A stretch of DNA of 64,000 nt from Nitrogeniibacter mangrovi (lineage in GTDB: Bacteria > Pseudomonadota > Gammaproteobacteria > Burkholderiales > Rhodocyclaceae): NCBI RefSeq assembly GCF_010983895.1, contig NZ_CP048836.1, forward strand, positions 4,154,001 through 4,218,000, written 5' to 3'. Position 1 is the stretch's first letter; the number at the start of each line of letters is the position of its first letter. Position numbers and translations under genes: made by a program. Below are positions 9,878-24,720 of the stretch, piece by piece. Under the pieces are notes generated by a model. The model searched no databases and was not told where the DNA came from. It was given only the letters and a program-made list of their open reading frames with translations.

Positions 9878-10576
9878 TCAGAACGGCACCTCGCGCTCGA
9901 AGCGGCGCGGCGTGCGCCAGCGCGGATGGATGATGTCGAGGCGCGCCGCATGCAGATGCAGGCGCCCGAAACGTGCGGCGCTGTCGGCCGGCGCGTAGAG
10001 CGGATCGCCCAGAATCGGGTGCCCCAGGCTCATCAGATGCACCCGCAGCTGGTGGGTGCGCCCGGTGACCGGCTTGAGCGCCAGGCGCGTCACCGGCGCG
10101 CCCGCCACCTCGAGGCGCTCCAGCACACGGTAGCGGGTCAGGGCGCGCCGCCCGTGCACCGGGTCGACCCGCTGGTAGGGGTTGCGGTCGGGCTCGGGCG
10201 CCAGTGGCAGGTCGATCTCGCCCGCCTCGTCGGTCACATGCCCGTGCACCAGTGCCTGATACTCCTTGCCCACCATGCGTTCGCGGAAGCTGTGGTTCAT
10301 GCGCCGCAGCATCTCGGCGCTGCGCGCGAACAGCACCAGCCCCGAGGTCGCTTCGTCGAGCCGGTGCACGATGCGGGCATCGGCATGGCGGGCGCGGATG
10401 CGGGCCGCGAGGCAGTCCTTGCGCCCCTCGCCCCCGGCCGGGATCGAACGCAGCCCCGCCGGCTTGTCGGCGACGACGAGATCGGCATCGACGAAGACGA
10501 TGGCCGGCGCGAGATCGGAGGAGGGCACAAGGATCACGGCATAGCGCTGGAAACGGGGTCGGCACGGGCCACGCAC
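9878..10576 (-). CDS. RluA-family pseudouridine synthase
   Basis: This enzyme isomerises uridine to pseudouridine in rRNA or tRNA. The catalytic Asp lies in the family motif HRLDEATSG, followed by KPVTGRTHQLRVHL and LGHPILGDPLY. The 232-residue length and the absence of an S4 domain resemble E. coli RluA (dual 23S rRNA/tRNA specificity) rather than RluC or RluD. The N-terminal start is uncertain, since several GTG codons lie close downstream of 10576. It converges on the hydrolase gene with 7 bases between the stops. Confidence 0.88.
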   Translation of the reverse strand: MRGPCRPRFQRYAVILVPSSDLAPAIVFVDADLVVADKPAGLRSIPAGGEGRKDCLAARIRARHADARIVHRLDEATSGLVLFARSAEMLRRMNHSFRERMVGKEYQALVHGHVTDEAGEIDLPLAPEPDRNPYQRVDPVHGRRALTRYRVLERLEVAGAPVTRLALKPVTGRTHQLRVHLMSLGHPILGDPLYAPADSAARFGRLHLHAARLDIIHPRWRTPRRFEREVPF

Positions 10577-10626
10577 GGCCCGCAGGGCGGTCGTGGACTG
10601 CCGACCTTATACACCCGCCGCGCCGA

Positions 10627-11028
10627 TCAGGCGGCGTCGGCGTCTTCGGGCGCTGGCGGCGACACGTTCCGGAGCAGCTCCTCGACCCGGTCCGCGAGCA
10701 GGCCCGGCTTGAACGGCTTGAGCAGATAGCCCTGGATGCCGACCTTGAGCAGACGGTTGACCACCGCCTTGTCGCCATCGGAGGTGAGCATGATCACCGG
10801 GGTACGGTCGCCGCGCCCGCGCAGGGCGGTGAGGAATTCCTCGCCGTTCATGCCCGGCATGGAGATGTCGCAGATGATGACGTCGGCCGGCAGGGTGTCC
10901 TGCATCTCGAGCCCCTGATGGCCGTCCGAAGCCTCGTGCAGGATCACGTCCAGATCCCGCAACGCCGACTTGACGAAACCGCGGATCACCGCCACATCGT
11001 CCACCACCATCACCCGCCTGCTTGCCAT
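10627..11028 (-). CDS. Single-domain response regulator (CheY-like)
   Basis: The 133-residue protein is one receiver domain with no output domain. The acidic pair is in VMVVDDVAV, the phospho-acceptor Asp in IICDISMPGM, the switch Thr/Ser in IMLTSDGD, and the conserved Lys in YLLKPF. The ATG at 11028 follows a GAGG at 6 bases; an upstream ATG at 11052 adds eight mostly basic residues. No kinase gene is adjacent, so the partner is unknown. A Pro/Ala/Asp-rich tail ends the protein. Confidence 0.87.
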   Translation of the reverse strand: MASRRVMVVDDVAVIRGFVKSALRDLDVILHEASDGHQGLEMQDTLPADVIICDISMPGMNGEEFLTALRGRGDRTPVIMLTSDGDKAVVNRLLKVGIQGYLLKPFKPGLLADRVEELLRNVSPPAPEDADAA

Positions 11029-11140
11029 CCGTCGCCTCGCCCGAGGATTCACGCCCAGTCCTCATTATCGGCGCGATTCGGCCGAGCTTGACCGCATCGG
11101 GTCACTTCCTTCCGCGGCCCGCCTGCCGCATCATGCGTCC

Positions 11141-11554
11141 ATGGCTTATCAACACAGCTTCCCTGTTTCCACGCCCGGCCGTGGCACCCAGGACATCACC
11201 GACCGGGTCGCCGCGGTGGTGCGCGACAGCGGCATCGCCACCGGCCTGTGTCATGTGTTCGTGTGCCACACCAGCTGCTCGCTGACCCTCACCGAAAACG
11301 CCGACCCGGACGTGCGCCGCGATCTGGAGACCATCCTCGGCCGCCTCGCCCCCGACGGCGATCCGGCCTACGCCCACGACCTGGAAGGGCCGGACGACAT
11401 GGCCGCGCATGCCCGCAGCGTGCTCACCGACACCGGCCTGACCGTGCCGGTGAGCAATGGGCGCCTGGCCCTGGGCACCTGGCAGGGCCTCTTCCTGTGG
11501 GAACATCGCACCGGCGGCTCGACGCGCCGTATCGTGGTCACGGTGCTGGGCTGA
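11141..11554 (+). CDS. yjbQ: YjbQ family protein (UPF0047, secondary thiamine-phosphate synthase)
   Basis: The 137-residue product matches the YjbQ family in length and motifs: HTSCSLTLTENADPDV, and the C-terminal block GTWQGLFLWEHR. Family members show weak thiamine-phosphate synthase activity, but their main role is unsettled. The ATG at 11141 (MAYQHSFPV) gives the standard family N-terminus. The 3' end overlaps the convergent nsrR gene by 17 bases. Confidence 0.9.
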   Translation: MAYQHSFPVSTPGRGTQDITDRVAAVVRDSGIATGLCHVFVCHTSCSLTLTENADPDVRRDLETILGRLAPDGDPAYAHDLEGPDDMAAHARSVLTDTGLTVPVSNGRLALGTWQGLFLWEHRTGGSTRRIVVTVLG

Positions 11555-11987
11555 ACGCCTCCACCCGCAGCAGCTGACGCACCTTCGCGTCCGGCGCGAT
11601 CAGCTCCGCCAGGGTGACGCCGTCGAGCGAGGCCAGAAAGGCCTGCAGCGCGGCATGCAGCGCGCCCTTGAGGCGGCAGCGGGAGGTCAGCAGGCAGTTC
11701 GACTGGCTGCCGAAGCACTCCACCAGCTCGAAGCCCGGCTCCATGCGGCGCACGATGTCGCCCACCACGATGCGCTCGGGCGGGCGCGCCAGGCGCAGGC
11801 CGCCGCCCTTGCCGCGGGCGCCGTCCACGATGCCGTCCGCCACCAGGCGGTTGACGATCTTCATCAGGTGGCTGCGCGAGATGTCGAAGGCCTCGGCCAC
11901 CTCCTTGATGGTCACCCGCCGCTCCGGGCAGGCGCCCAGGTAGATCAGCAGGCGCAGGGCGTAGTCGGTGTGCTGGGTGATGTTCAT
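11538..11987 (-). CDS. nsrR: NsrR, nitric-oxide-sensing Rrf2-family repressor
   Basis: This is a 149-residue winged-helix regulator that holds an iron-sulfur cluster and loses DNA affinity on reaction with nitric oxide. It begins MNITQHTDYALRLLIYLG and carries cysteines at residues 91, 98 and 104, the NsrR spacing, plus Asp8, the fourth cluster ligand described in this family. The start at 11987 gives the conserved N-terminus; an upstream start at 12032 would add unconserved residues. It diverges from the hemerythrin/ferredoxin/nnrS operon and the shared intergenic region holds two NsrR-type operators, so it probably controls that operon and perhaps itself. Confidence 0.93.
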   Translation of the reverse strand: MNITQHTDYALRLLIYLGACPERRVTIKEVAEAFDISRSHLMKIVNRLVADGIVDGARGKGGGLRLARPPERIVVGDIVRRMEPGFELVECFGSQSNCLLTSRCRLKGALHAALQAFLASLDGVTLAELIAPDAKVRQLLRVEAFSPAP

Positions 11988-12042
11988 GCTCGGGCTCCCT
12001 CGGCCGGGCCGTGACGGCCCGTGCGTGGGCATGGTGCCACAA

Positions 12043-12065
12043 AAGATGCATTTCTGTTGACTCTT
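12043..12065. promoter_or_regulatory. NsrR operator 1 (predicted)
   Basis: The site contains a perfect NsrR half-site AAGATGCATTT at 12043-12053. One base later comes an imperfect inverted half-site at 12055-12065 (about 7 of 11 matches). The 11-1-11 arrangement is the known NsrR consensus layout. It overlaps the predicted -35 element of the hemerythrin operon. Confidence 0.78.
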
Positions 12066-12084
12066 TTAAAGATTCACATAAAAT
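12057..12084 (+). promoter_or_regulatory. Sigma70-type promoter of the hemerythrin-fdxA-nnrS operon (predicted)
   Basis: A -35 box TTGACT (12057-12062) and a -10 box TAAAAT (12079-12084) are separated by 16 bases. Both boxes lie inside or between the two NsrR operators, so bound NsrR would block RNA polymerase. An AGGAG ribosome site at 12107-12111 precedes the first gene. Confidence 0.65.
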
Positions 12085-12091
12085 GCATCTT
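12069..12091. promoter_or_regulatory. NsrR operator 2 (predicted)
   Basis: The half-site AAATGCATCTT (12081-12091) is the exact inverted complement of the perfect half-site in operator 1. It is preceded one base earlier by AAGATTCACAT (12069-12079, 8 of 11 matches). The two dyad centres are 26 bases apart. The site covers the predicted -10 region. Confidence 0.8.
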
Positions 12092-12117
12092 AAAGACCTC
12101 GACCCCAGGAGCCCGCC

Positions 12118-12474
12118 ATGCAACGCGATCCCCGTCTCGTCCCGCTGTCCCGCGAACACCACGCCGCCCTGCGCCTGGGGCGACAGCTGATCAACGGTGG
12201 TGCGAGCATGGCCCTGGGCGCGCAGCGCGCCGAGCTGGCGGCCCACTTCGCCGAGGAGGAGCGCAGCCTCGCGCCCCTGCTCGAGACCCACGGCGAACAC
12301 GCCCTCGCGGCCCGCCTGCGGGCCGAGCACCGGCAGCTCGAGGCCCTGTTCGCGGCCGCCGAGCGCGGCGAGCGCGAGGCCGAGGCCGGCCGCGCCCTGA
12401 TCGACCATGTGCGCTTCGAGGAACGGGAACTGTTCCCGGCGGTCGAGGCCTGCTTCGACGGGGTGCTGACATGA
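12118..12474 (+). CDS. Hemerythrin domain-containing protein
   Basis: The 118-residue all-alpha protein has the metal-ligand pattern of hemerythrin-like domains: an N-terminal [10 protein letters not shown], then [19 protein letters not shown], and the closing [12 protein letters not shown]. Such domains bind a di-iron centre and O2 or NO. Its position as first gene under two NsrR operators, ahead of a ferredoxin and NnrS, suggests a role in nitric-oxide binding or protection of iron-sulfur proteins. The stop overlaps the next start (ATGA at 12471). Confidence 0.88.
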   Translation: MQRDPRLVPLSREHHAALRLGRQLINGGASMALGAQRAELAAHFAEEERSLAPLLETHGEHALAARLRAEHRQLEALFAAAERGEREAEAGRALIDHVRFEERELFPAVEACFDGVLT

Positions 12475-12929
12475 CCCATGTGGTGACCGAAGCCTGCATC
12501 CGCTGCAAATACACCGACTGCGTCGACGTCTGCCCGGTCGACGCCTTCCGCGAGGGCACCAACTTCCTCGTCATCGATCCGGACGAATGCATCGACTGCA
12601 CCCTGTGCATCCCCGAGTGCCCGGTGGAGGCCATCGTGCCGGAAGACGAACTGACCGAGCAGCAGCGCGACTACCTCGAGCTCAACGCCGTGCTGGCACG
12701 CCAGTGGCCGCGCATCGTCGCCCGCCACCCCCCCCTGCCCAAGGCCGACACCTGGGCCGCGGTGACCGACAAGCGCGCCTGGCTCGACACCGATCCCCCC
12801 TCGACGACAGCGCCCGCGCCAGACGGGCACACCGCCGAGGTACGCCCCCTGACCCCGACAGAACCCGCCCGGGACACCCCCGAGCCCGACCCCGCCGGCG
12901 AGCCGCCGGACACCCTTGCCGCGGGCTGA
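12471..12929 (+). CDS. fdxA: 7Fe ferredoxin (FdxA type) with C-terminal extension
   Basis: This electron carrier has two cluster motifs. The first, [16 protein letters not shown], lacks one canonical cysteine spacing and fits a [3Fe-4S] plus shared ligand; the second, [15 protein letters not shown], fits [4Fe-4S]. The fold continues through [13 protein letters not shown], as in FdxA. At 152 residues it is about 45 longer than usual, with a Pro/Thr/Ala/Asp-rich, probably disordered tail after residue 107. It starts within the hemerythrin stop codon and ends 21 bases before nnrS, so it belongs to the NsrR-controlled operon. Confidence 0.9.
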   Translation: MTHVVTEACIRCKYTDCVDVCPVDAFREGTNFLVIDPDECIDCTLCIPECPVEAIVPEDELTEQQRDYLELNAVLARQWPRIVARHPPLPKADTWAAVTDKRAWLDTDPPSTTAPAPDGHTAEVRPLTPTEPARDTPEPDPAGEPPDTLAAG

Positions 12930-12950
12930 ACGCCCCGAGGAGCCCATCAC

Positions 12951-14159
12951 ATGGCCATCATGCCCCTGGACGAACCGCGCCCCCGGCTGCCCCCCAACCG
13001 GGCCGACTGGCGCGCCTTCACCGCCATGGCCTTCCGCCCCCTGTACCTGGGCGCGGCCCTGTTCGGCGCCGTCGCCATCCTCGCCTGGGTGCACGGCTTC
13101 GCCGGCACCTCCGCGCTGCCGGGCCTGCTGTGGCACGGCCACGAGATGATCTGGGGCTACGCCGGCGCCATCATCGTCGGCTTCCTGCTCACCGCGGTGG
13201 CCACCTGGACCGGCCAGAAGCCCCTGCGCGGCGCGCCGCTGGCCGCGCTGGCGGCGCTCTGGCTCGGCGCCCGCATCGCCGCGGCGCTGGAGACCGGCAC
13301 CCCCGTGCTCACCGGCCTGCTGTCGGTCGGCTTCCTGCTCGCCTCGGCGGCGGCGCTGGCGGTGCCGGTGGTGCGCACGCGCAACCGCCGCAACCTGCCG
13401 ATCCCGTTCCTGCTGGTCGGCTTCGCGGTGGCCAACAGCGTGTTCCTGCTCGCGGCCGCCGGCCGCCTGGCGATCGACCCGGCGCGCCTGCTGGTGGCCG
13501 GTCTGCTGGTGGTGGCCGGCTTCATCGCCGTGATCGGCCTGCGGGTGATCCCGTTCTTCTCCCACCGGGCCCTGCAGCATCCCCAGGTCGCTCACCCGGC
13601 CTGGGCCGGGCGCGCCGCGATCCTGGCACCGCTGGTGCTCGCCGTGATCGCCGCCAGCGGTCAGGACACGCCGCTGGCGCTGGTGGCCGGGGTCGCCGGC
13701 ATGGGCTTCAACCTCGCCCTGCTGGGCCGCAACCTGCGCGTCGCCGGCACCGGCGTGCTGCGCCATCCGCTGCTGTGGATCCTCTACGCCGGCTACGTGC
13801 TGACGGCGCTCGGCCTGGGCCTGGCCGGCTGGGCGCTGGCCATGGCGCCGGCCTGGCTGTCGGCGGCGGTGCACCTGATCGCCATCGGCGGCATCGGCGT
13901 GCTCACCCTGGGGATGATGACGCGCACCGCCCTGGGCCACACCGGCCGCCCCCTGGCGCTGCCCGCGCCGATGGTGCCGGCCTACGGCCTGATGCTGGTG
14001 GCGGTCGTGGCCCGCCTCGCCGCCGCGTGGCCGGGGATGACGCACGCACCGGCCCTGATCGAGGTGGCCGGCGCCTGCTTCGCCGGCGCGCTGCTGCTGT
14101 TCGTGTGGCGCTATGGCCCGTGGCTGTGGCGCACCCGCGCCGACGGGCTGCCCGGATAG
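12951..14159 (+). CDS. nnrS: NnrS family membrane protein
   Basis: This is a polytopic haem-copper inner-membrane protein of 402 residues with about twelve hydrophobic segments. Known NnrS proteins relieve nitrosative stress and are NO-regulated in denitrifiers. Typical family blocks are visible: AFRPLYLGAALFG, LWHGHEMIWGYAGAII with conserved His residues, VIPFFSHRAL, and GVLTLGMMTRTALGHTG. A GGAG ribosome site precedes the ATG. It is the third gene behind the NsrR operators. Confidence 0.94.
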   Translation: MAIMPLDEPRPRLPPNRADWRAFTAMAFRPLYLGAALFGAVAILAWVHGFAGTSALPGLLWHGHEMIWGYAGAIIVGFLLTAVATWTGQKPLRGAPLAALAALWLGARIAAALETGTPVLTGLLSVGFLLASAAALAVPVVRTRNRRNLPIPFLLVGFAVANSVFLLAAAGRLAIDPARLLVAGLLVVAGFIAVIGLRVIPFFSHRALQHPQVAHPAWAGRAAILAPLVLAVIAASGQDTPLALVAGVAGMGFNLALLGRNLRVAGTGVLRHPLLWILYAGYVLTALGLGLAGWALAMAPAWLSAAVHLIAIGGIGVLTLGMMTRTALGHTGRPLALPAPMVPAYGLMLVAVVARLAAAWPGMTHAPALIEVAGACFAGALLLFVWRYGPWLWRTRADGLPG

Positions 14160-14253
14160 GGCCGGTGGCATCAGGGCAGCCGGCCGTCGACACGCGCGCC
14201 GCGGCGGGGTAGGGTGGGCAACCGTCACCCCCCTTCACCGAGGAGTCCCGCCC

Positions 14254-14847
14254 ATGAAAGCCGCCGTGTCGGATGATGTGCTCCAGCAGGCCTTTCTGGC
14301 CGCCCGCACCTTCAACAGCTTCAGCCCCCGCCCGGTCGATGACGCCACCGTCCTGCGCCTGTACGACCTGCTGCGCTGGGGGCCCACCTCGATGAACTGC
14401 CAGCCGGCGCGCTATGTGTTCGTGCGCAGCACCGAAGCCAAGGCGCGGCTCACCAACACGCTCGCCGCCGGCAATGTGGCCAAGACCATGGCCGCGCCGC
14501 TGACCGTGATCGTGGCCATGGATACGCAGTTCTACGAGCATCTGCCGAGCCAGTTCCCGCACTCGGCCAACGCGCGCGACACCTTCGCCAACAATGCCGA
14601 GCTGGCGCGCAGCACCGCATTTCGCAACAGCACCCTGCAGGGGGCCTACCTGATCATGGCGGCGCGCCTGCTGGGCCTGGACTGCGGCCCCATGAGCGGC
14701 TTCGATGCCGACAAGCTCAACGCCGAGTTCTTCCCCGACGGACGCTACAAGGCCAACTTCCTGGTGAACCTGGGCTACGGCGATCCGGAGGGCAACCATC
14801 CGCGCGGCCCGCGCCTGGCCTTCGACGAGGTCGCCCGGATCCTCTGA
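14254..14847 (+). CDS. rutE: Malonic semialdehyde reductase/nitroreductase (RutE/HadB family)
   Basis: This FMN-dependent oxidoreductase of 197 residues closely matches E. coli RutE in length and motifs: RWGPTSMNCQPARYVFV, KTMAAPLTVIVAMD, TAFRNSTLQGAYLI and DCGPMSGFD. RutE reduces malonic semialdehyde to 3-hydroxypropionate in uracil catabolism. No other rut genes are nearby, so here it may serve as a general aldehyde or nitro-group reductase. AGGAG at 14241 supports the ATG at 14254. Confidence 0.86.
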   Translation: MKAAVSDDVLQQAFLAARTFNSFSPRPVDDATVLRLYDLLRWGPTSMNCQPARYVFVRSTEAKARLTNTLAAGNVAKTMAAPLTVIVAMDTQFYEHLPSQFPHSANARDTFANNAELARSTAFRNSTLQGAYLIMAARLLGLDCGPMSGFDADKLNAEFFPDGRYKANFLVNLGYGDPEGNHPRGPRLAFDEVARIL

Positions 14848-14870
14848 TCCGGGGCGGCGACACGACAAAC

Positions 14871-14893
14871 GAAAACCGGGCCCGCAGGCCCGG
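14871..14893 (-). terminator. Rho-independent terminator of the OmpA-like gene
   Basis: An inverted repeat, CCGGGCC at 14876-14882 and GGCCCGG at 14887-14893, has a 4-base loop. Read on the minus strand the hairpin is followed by TTTTCGTTT. It lies just past the stop of the minus-strand gene at 14917. Confidence 0.75.
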
Positions 14894-14916
14894 CGTTGGT
14901 CGACCCGATCCGCCGC

Positions 14917-15456
14917 TTACTGGACACGCACCTCGACACGGCGTGCCTCGGCCGCGTCGGCGCCGCCCAGGGTCACCTCCGGCCTGCGCAGCTGGATCAT
15001 GTCCGGGGTGACGCCCTCGGCGATCAGCGCGTCGCGCACCGCGAAGGCGCGCCGCTTGGCCACCTCGGCGTTGACATGCGCGGTGCCGGTCTCGTCGTGG
15101 AAGCCGGAGATCAGCACCACCGCCTCGTGGGCGTCGAGCCGGGTGATCAGCTTCGAGAGCGCCGCCAGATTGGCCCGCGCCTCCTTCGACAGATCGGTCT
15201 GGCCGACATCGAAATACACCTTGAGCTGCGGATCGCCGACCGGCGCGATATCGGTGTAATGCACCTCGGGCGCGACCGCGATCGCCGCTTCGTGGGTGAC
15301 CACCGCCGCGACCGGCGTCGGCACGGCCTCGACCACCGGCGCGCCGACGCGGTGATGCACGCGCCAGGTGACCACGCCGATGACCAGCGCGATCACCAGC
15401 GCGACGATGAAGAACACCACCGCCAGCGGAATGCCCAGTTCATCCTGTTCGTCCAT
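14917..15456 (-). CDS. Inner-membrane-anchored OmpA-like protein
   Basis: The 179-residue protein has an N-terminal membrane anchor (about residues 9-31, VVFFIVALVIALVIGVVTW) and a Val/Ala/Pro-rich linker. A C-terminal OmpA-like peptidoglycan-binding domain follows (VYFDVGQTDLS, ISGFHDETGT, AKRRAFAVRDALI). The uncleaved anchor resembles inner-membrane OmpA-domain proteins rather than outer-membrane porins. It is probably monocistronic, with its own terminator. Confidence 0.82.
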   Translation of the reverse strand: MDEQDELGIPLAVVFFIVALVIALVIGVVTWRVHHRVGAPVVEAVPTPVAAVVTHEAAIAVAPEVHYTDIAPVGDPQLKVYFDVGQTDLSKEARANLAALSKLITRLDAHEAVVLISGFHDETGTAHVNAEVAKRRAFAVRDALIAEGVTPDMIQLRRPEVTLGGADAAEARRVEVRVQ

Positions 15457-15537
15457 GTGTCCGCTCCTCGATCGACGGATGCTGTGAATGCCTGCGATTC
15501 TAGCGAATCGTCATGACGCTGTCTGTGCGCATGTGTG

Positions 15538-17151
15538 TCAGGCGGTGGCGATCTTCTGGCCGTGCTCGCGGGTGGCGTGGAAGCCCACGTCGGGCCATTT
15601 TTCCATGGTCACCTGCAGGTTGTAGCGGGTGCTGGCCAGATACACCGGGTTGCCGTCCACGTCGGCGCCCAGGCGCAGCGCCTGTTCCTTCTCGAACTTG
15701 CGCCGGGTGGCCTCGTCGGGGAAGGTGAGCCAGCGCGCGGTGTGGATGTCGGCGGCCTCGAAGATGGCGTCCACCTTGTATTCGTCCTTGAGGCGCTGGG
15801 CGACCACTTCGAACTGCAACTGGCCGACCGCGCCGAGCAGCATCTGCCCGCCCACGGCCTCGAACACCTGGATGGCGCCTTCCTCGCCCAGCTCCTGCAG
15901 GCCCTTCTGCAGCTGCTTGGTCTTGAGCGGATCGCGCAGACGCGCGGCGCGGAACATCTCCGGGGCGAAGTAGGGGATGCCCTTGAAGTGCAGCGCCTCG
16001 CCCTCGGTGAGGGTATCGCCGATCTGCAGCTGGCCGTGGTTGTGGATGCCGATGATGTCGCCGGCGTAGGCGGCATCCATGTGCACCCGCTCGTTGGCCA
16101 TGAAGGTGAGCGCGCTGGCGATCTTGAATTCCCGCGCCAGGCGCAGGTGGCGGGTCTTCATGCCTGGCTCGTACTTGCCCGAGCACACGCGGAAGAAGGC
16201 GATGCGGTCGCGGTGCTTGGGGTCCATGTTGGCCTGGATCTTGAACACGAAGCCGGAGAATTTCGGCTCGGCCGGGGCCACCATGCGTTCGCCCGCGTCG
16301 CGCGCCTGCGGCGGCGGCGCCCAGTCGATGAGCGCCTGCAGGATCTCCTGCACCCCGAAGTTGTTGATCCCGGAGCCGAAGAACACCGGGCTCTGCCGCC
16401 CGCCGAGGAAGTCGTCGAGCGAGAACGGGTTGCTCGCCCCCTCGATGAGCTCCACGTCGTCGCGCACCTGGCCGATCTCGCCCGGGAACAGGATGTCGAG
16501 CTGGGGGTTGTCCAGGTCGGTGATGATCTCGGCCGCGCTCTTGCGTTCCTCCCCCGGGGTGAAGCGCAGGATGCGGTTGTCGAGCAGGTGATAGACGCCG
16601 CGGAAGGCCTTGCCCATGCCCACCGGCCAGGTCACCGGCGCGCACTCGATCTTGAGCACGTCCTCGATCTCCTGGAGCAGCTCGAAGGGCTCGCGCACCT
16701 CGCGGTCGAGCTTGTTCACGAAGGTGATGATCGGGGTGTTGCGCAGCCGGCACACGTCGAGCAGCTTGATGGTCTGCGCCTCCACGCCCTTGGCCGCGTC
16801 GATCACCATCACCGCCGCGTCCACCGCGGTGAGCACCCGGTAGGTGTCTTCGGAGAAGTCCTCGTGGCCCGGGGTGTCGAGCAGGTTGATGGTGTGGTCC
16901 TGGTAGTCGAACTGCATCACCGAGGAGCTCACCGAGATGCCGCGCTGCTTCTCCACCTCCATCCAGTCGGAGGTGGCGTGGCGGGCGCTCTTGCGCGCCT
17001 TCACCGTGCCGGCCAGCTGGATCGCGCCGCCGAACAGCAGCAGCTTCTCGGTCAGCGTGGTCTTGCCCGCGTCGGGGTGGGAGATGATGGCGAAGGTGCG
17101 CCGGCGCTGGGTCTGCTTGACCAGTTCGGGCGGATAGGCGGTGGCGGTCAT
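15538..17151 (-). CDS. prfC: Peptide chain release factor 3
   Basis: This translational GTPase recycles RF1/RF2 from terminated ribosomes. The 537-residue protein has the P-loop [13 protein letters not shown], the RF3-specific block [19 protein letters not shown], switch [18 protein letters not shown], and the NKLD guanine motif. The length and the C-terminal domain ([15 protein letters not shown]) are full. The 195-base region between it and the divergent kinase gene is AT-richer and probably holds promoters for both. Confidence 0.97.
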   Translation of the reverse strand: MTATAYPPELVKQTQRRRTFAIISHPDAGKTTLTEKLLLFGGAIQLAGTVKARKSARHATSDWMEVEKQRGISVSSSVMQFDYQDHTINLLDTPGHEDFSEDTYRVLTAVDAAVMVIDAAKGVEAQTIKLLDVCRLRNTPIITFVNKLDREVREPFELLQEIEDVLKIECAPVTWPVGMGKAFRGVYHLLDNRILRFTPGEERKSAAEIITDLDNPQLDILFPGEIGQVRDDVELIEGASNPFSLDDFLGGRQSPVFFGSGINNFGVQEILQALIDWAPPPQARDAGERMVAPAEPKFSGFVFKIQANMDPKHRDRIAFFRVCSGKYEPGMKTRHLRLAREFKIASALTFMANERVHMDAAYAGDIIGIHNHGQLQIGDTLTEGEALHFKGIPYFAPEMFRAARLRDPLKTKQLQKGLQELGEEGAIQVFEAVGGQMLLGAVGQLQFEVVAQRLKDEYKVDAIFEAADIHTARWLTFPDEATRRKFEKEQALRLGADVDGNPVYLASTRYNLQVTMEKWPDVGFHATREHGQKIATA

Positions 17152-17345
17152 GAGGGGCTCGGTTACGGCCGCGCACGGGGTGCCGCGGCCGAGGAGGACA
17201 AAGCAGGGCTTTTACCGAAACCCGCGCCGGGGAGCAAGCCCGCTCGACTGGTGGTGCCAGTCGGTCGTCATGAAATACTTTCTGTGTCAATCATAGTTAC
17301 GTATTCTTTGCCTTTCCCACCGCACCCGACCCGCGCGCCGATGCC

Positions 17346-22012
<4,667 letters not shown>

Positions 22013-22016
<4 letters not shown>

Positions 22017-23119
22017 GCGAAGAGACTGCCGCCTTCGGCACGGCCACCATCCTCATCGTCGACGACGCGCCGGAGACCATCGAACCGATCGTCAGCTGCC
22101 TGCGCGCCGGCCCCTACCGCACCCGCATCGCCACCTCCGGCGAGCGCGCGCTGGAGCTGGCCCAGGTGGAGCCGCTGCCCGACCTCATCCTCCTCGACGT
22201 GATGATGCCCGGCATCAACGGCTACGACGTATGCCGCCAGCTCAAGGCCAACCCGCGCACCCTGGGCATCCCGGTCATCTTCCTCACCGTGCGCACCGAC
22301 GCCGCCGACGAGCAGCAGGGCTTCGACGTGGGCGCGGTGGACTACATCACCAAGCCGATCTCGCCGCCGATCGTGAAGGCGCGGGTGCGCACCCACCTCA
22401 CCCTCAAGGCCGCCAGCGACTTCCTCACCGACCGCAACGCCTTTCTCGAGAACGAGATCGACCGTCGCATCAACGAGCTCAACGCGGTGCAGGAGGCCAC
22501 CATCGTCGCCCTGGCCTCGCTGGCCGAGACCCGCGACGCCGAGACCGGCAACCACATCCGCCGCACCCAGCTCTACGTGAAGGCGCTGGCCGACCAGCTC
22601 AAGCGCCACCCGCGCTTCGCTGCCGAGCTGACCGACGAGGCCATCTACCTCATGTACAAGTCGGCGCCGCTGCACGACATCGGCAAGGTCGGCATCCCCG
22701 ACAGCATCCTGCTCAAGCCCGGCCCGCTCGACGACGAGGAGTGGGCCATCATGAAGACCCACACCACCCTCGGCCGCGAGGCCCTCGAAGCCGCCGAGGC
22801 GGCCCTGGGCACCGAGGTCAGCTTCCTGCGCTTCGCCAAGGAGATCGCCCAGTCGCACCAGGAGAAGTGGGACGGCTCCGGCTACCCCGAGGGCCTCGCC
22901 GGCGAGCTGATCCCGATCTCGGCGCGGCTCATGGCGGTGGCCGACGTGTACGACGCGCTCATCAGCGAGCGGGTGTACAAGAAGGCCTACTCGCACGAAG
23001 AGGCCGTCTCCACCATCGTGGCCGGCAAGGACGCCCACTTCGACCCCGACGTGGTGGACGCCTTCGTGCACATGGCCGACGTCTTCCGCCAGATCGCGGT
23101 GCGCTTCGCCGACGCCTGA
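22013..23119 (+). CDS. RpfG-like response regulator with HD-GYP c-di-GMP phosphodiesterase
   Basis: The 368-residue protein has an N-terminal receiver (ILIVDDAPE, phospho-Asp in [10 protein letters not shown], Lys in YITKPIS) and a C-terminal HD-GYP domain. The latter shows [38 protein letters not shown] and [13 protein letters not shown] enzymes hydrolyse c-di-GMP. It is translationally coupled to the hybrid kinase and probably receives phosphate from its HPt domain, linking the signal to c-di-GMP breakdown. Confidence 0.95.
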
Positions 23120-23124
23120 TCCCG

Positions 23125-23147
23125 ACCGAACCGAACCGAACCGAACC
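23125..23147 (+). repeat. Short CCGAA tandem repeat
   Basis: About four exact CCGAA pentamers lie in the 39-base gap between the HD-GYP gene and the AAA+ ATPase gene, just upstream of the ribosome site of the latter. A change in copy number would alter the spacing between the genes but not a reading frame. Confidence 0.7.
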
Positions 23148-23158
23148 CAAGGGAACGC

Positions 23159-24718
<1,560 letters not shown>

Positions 24719-24720
24719 GG

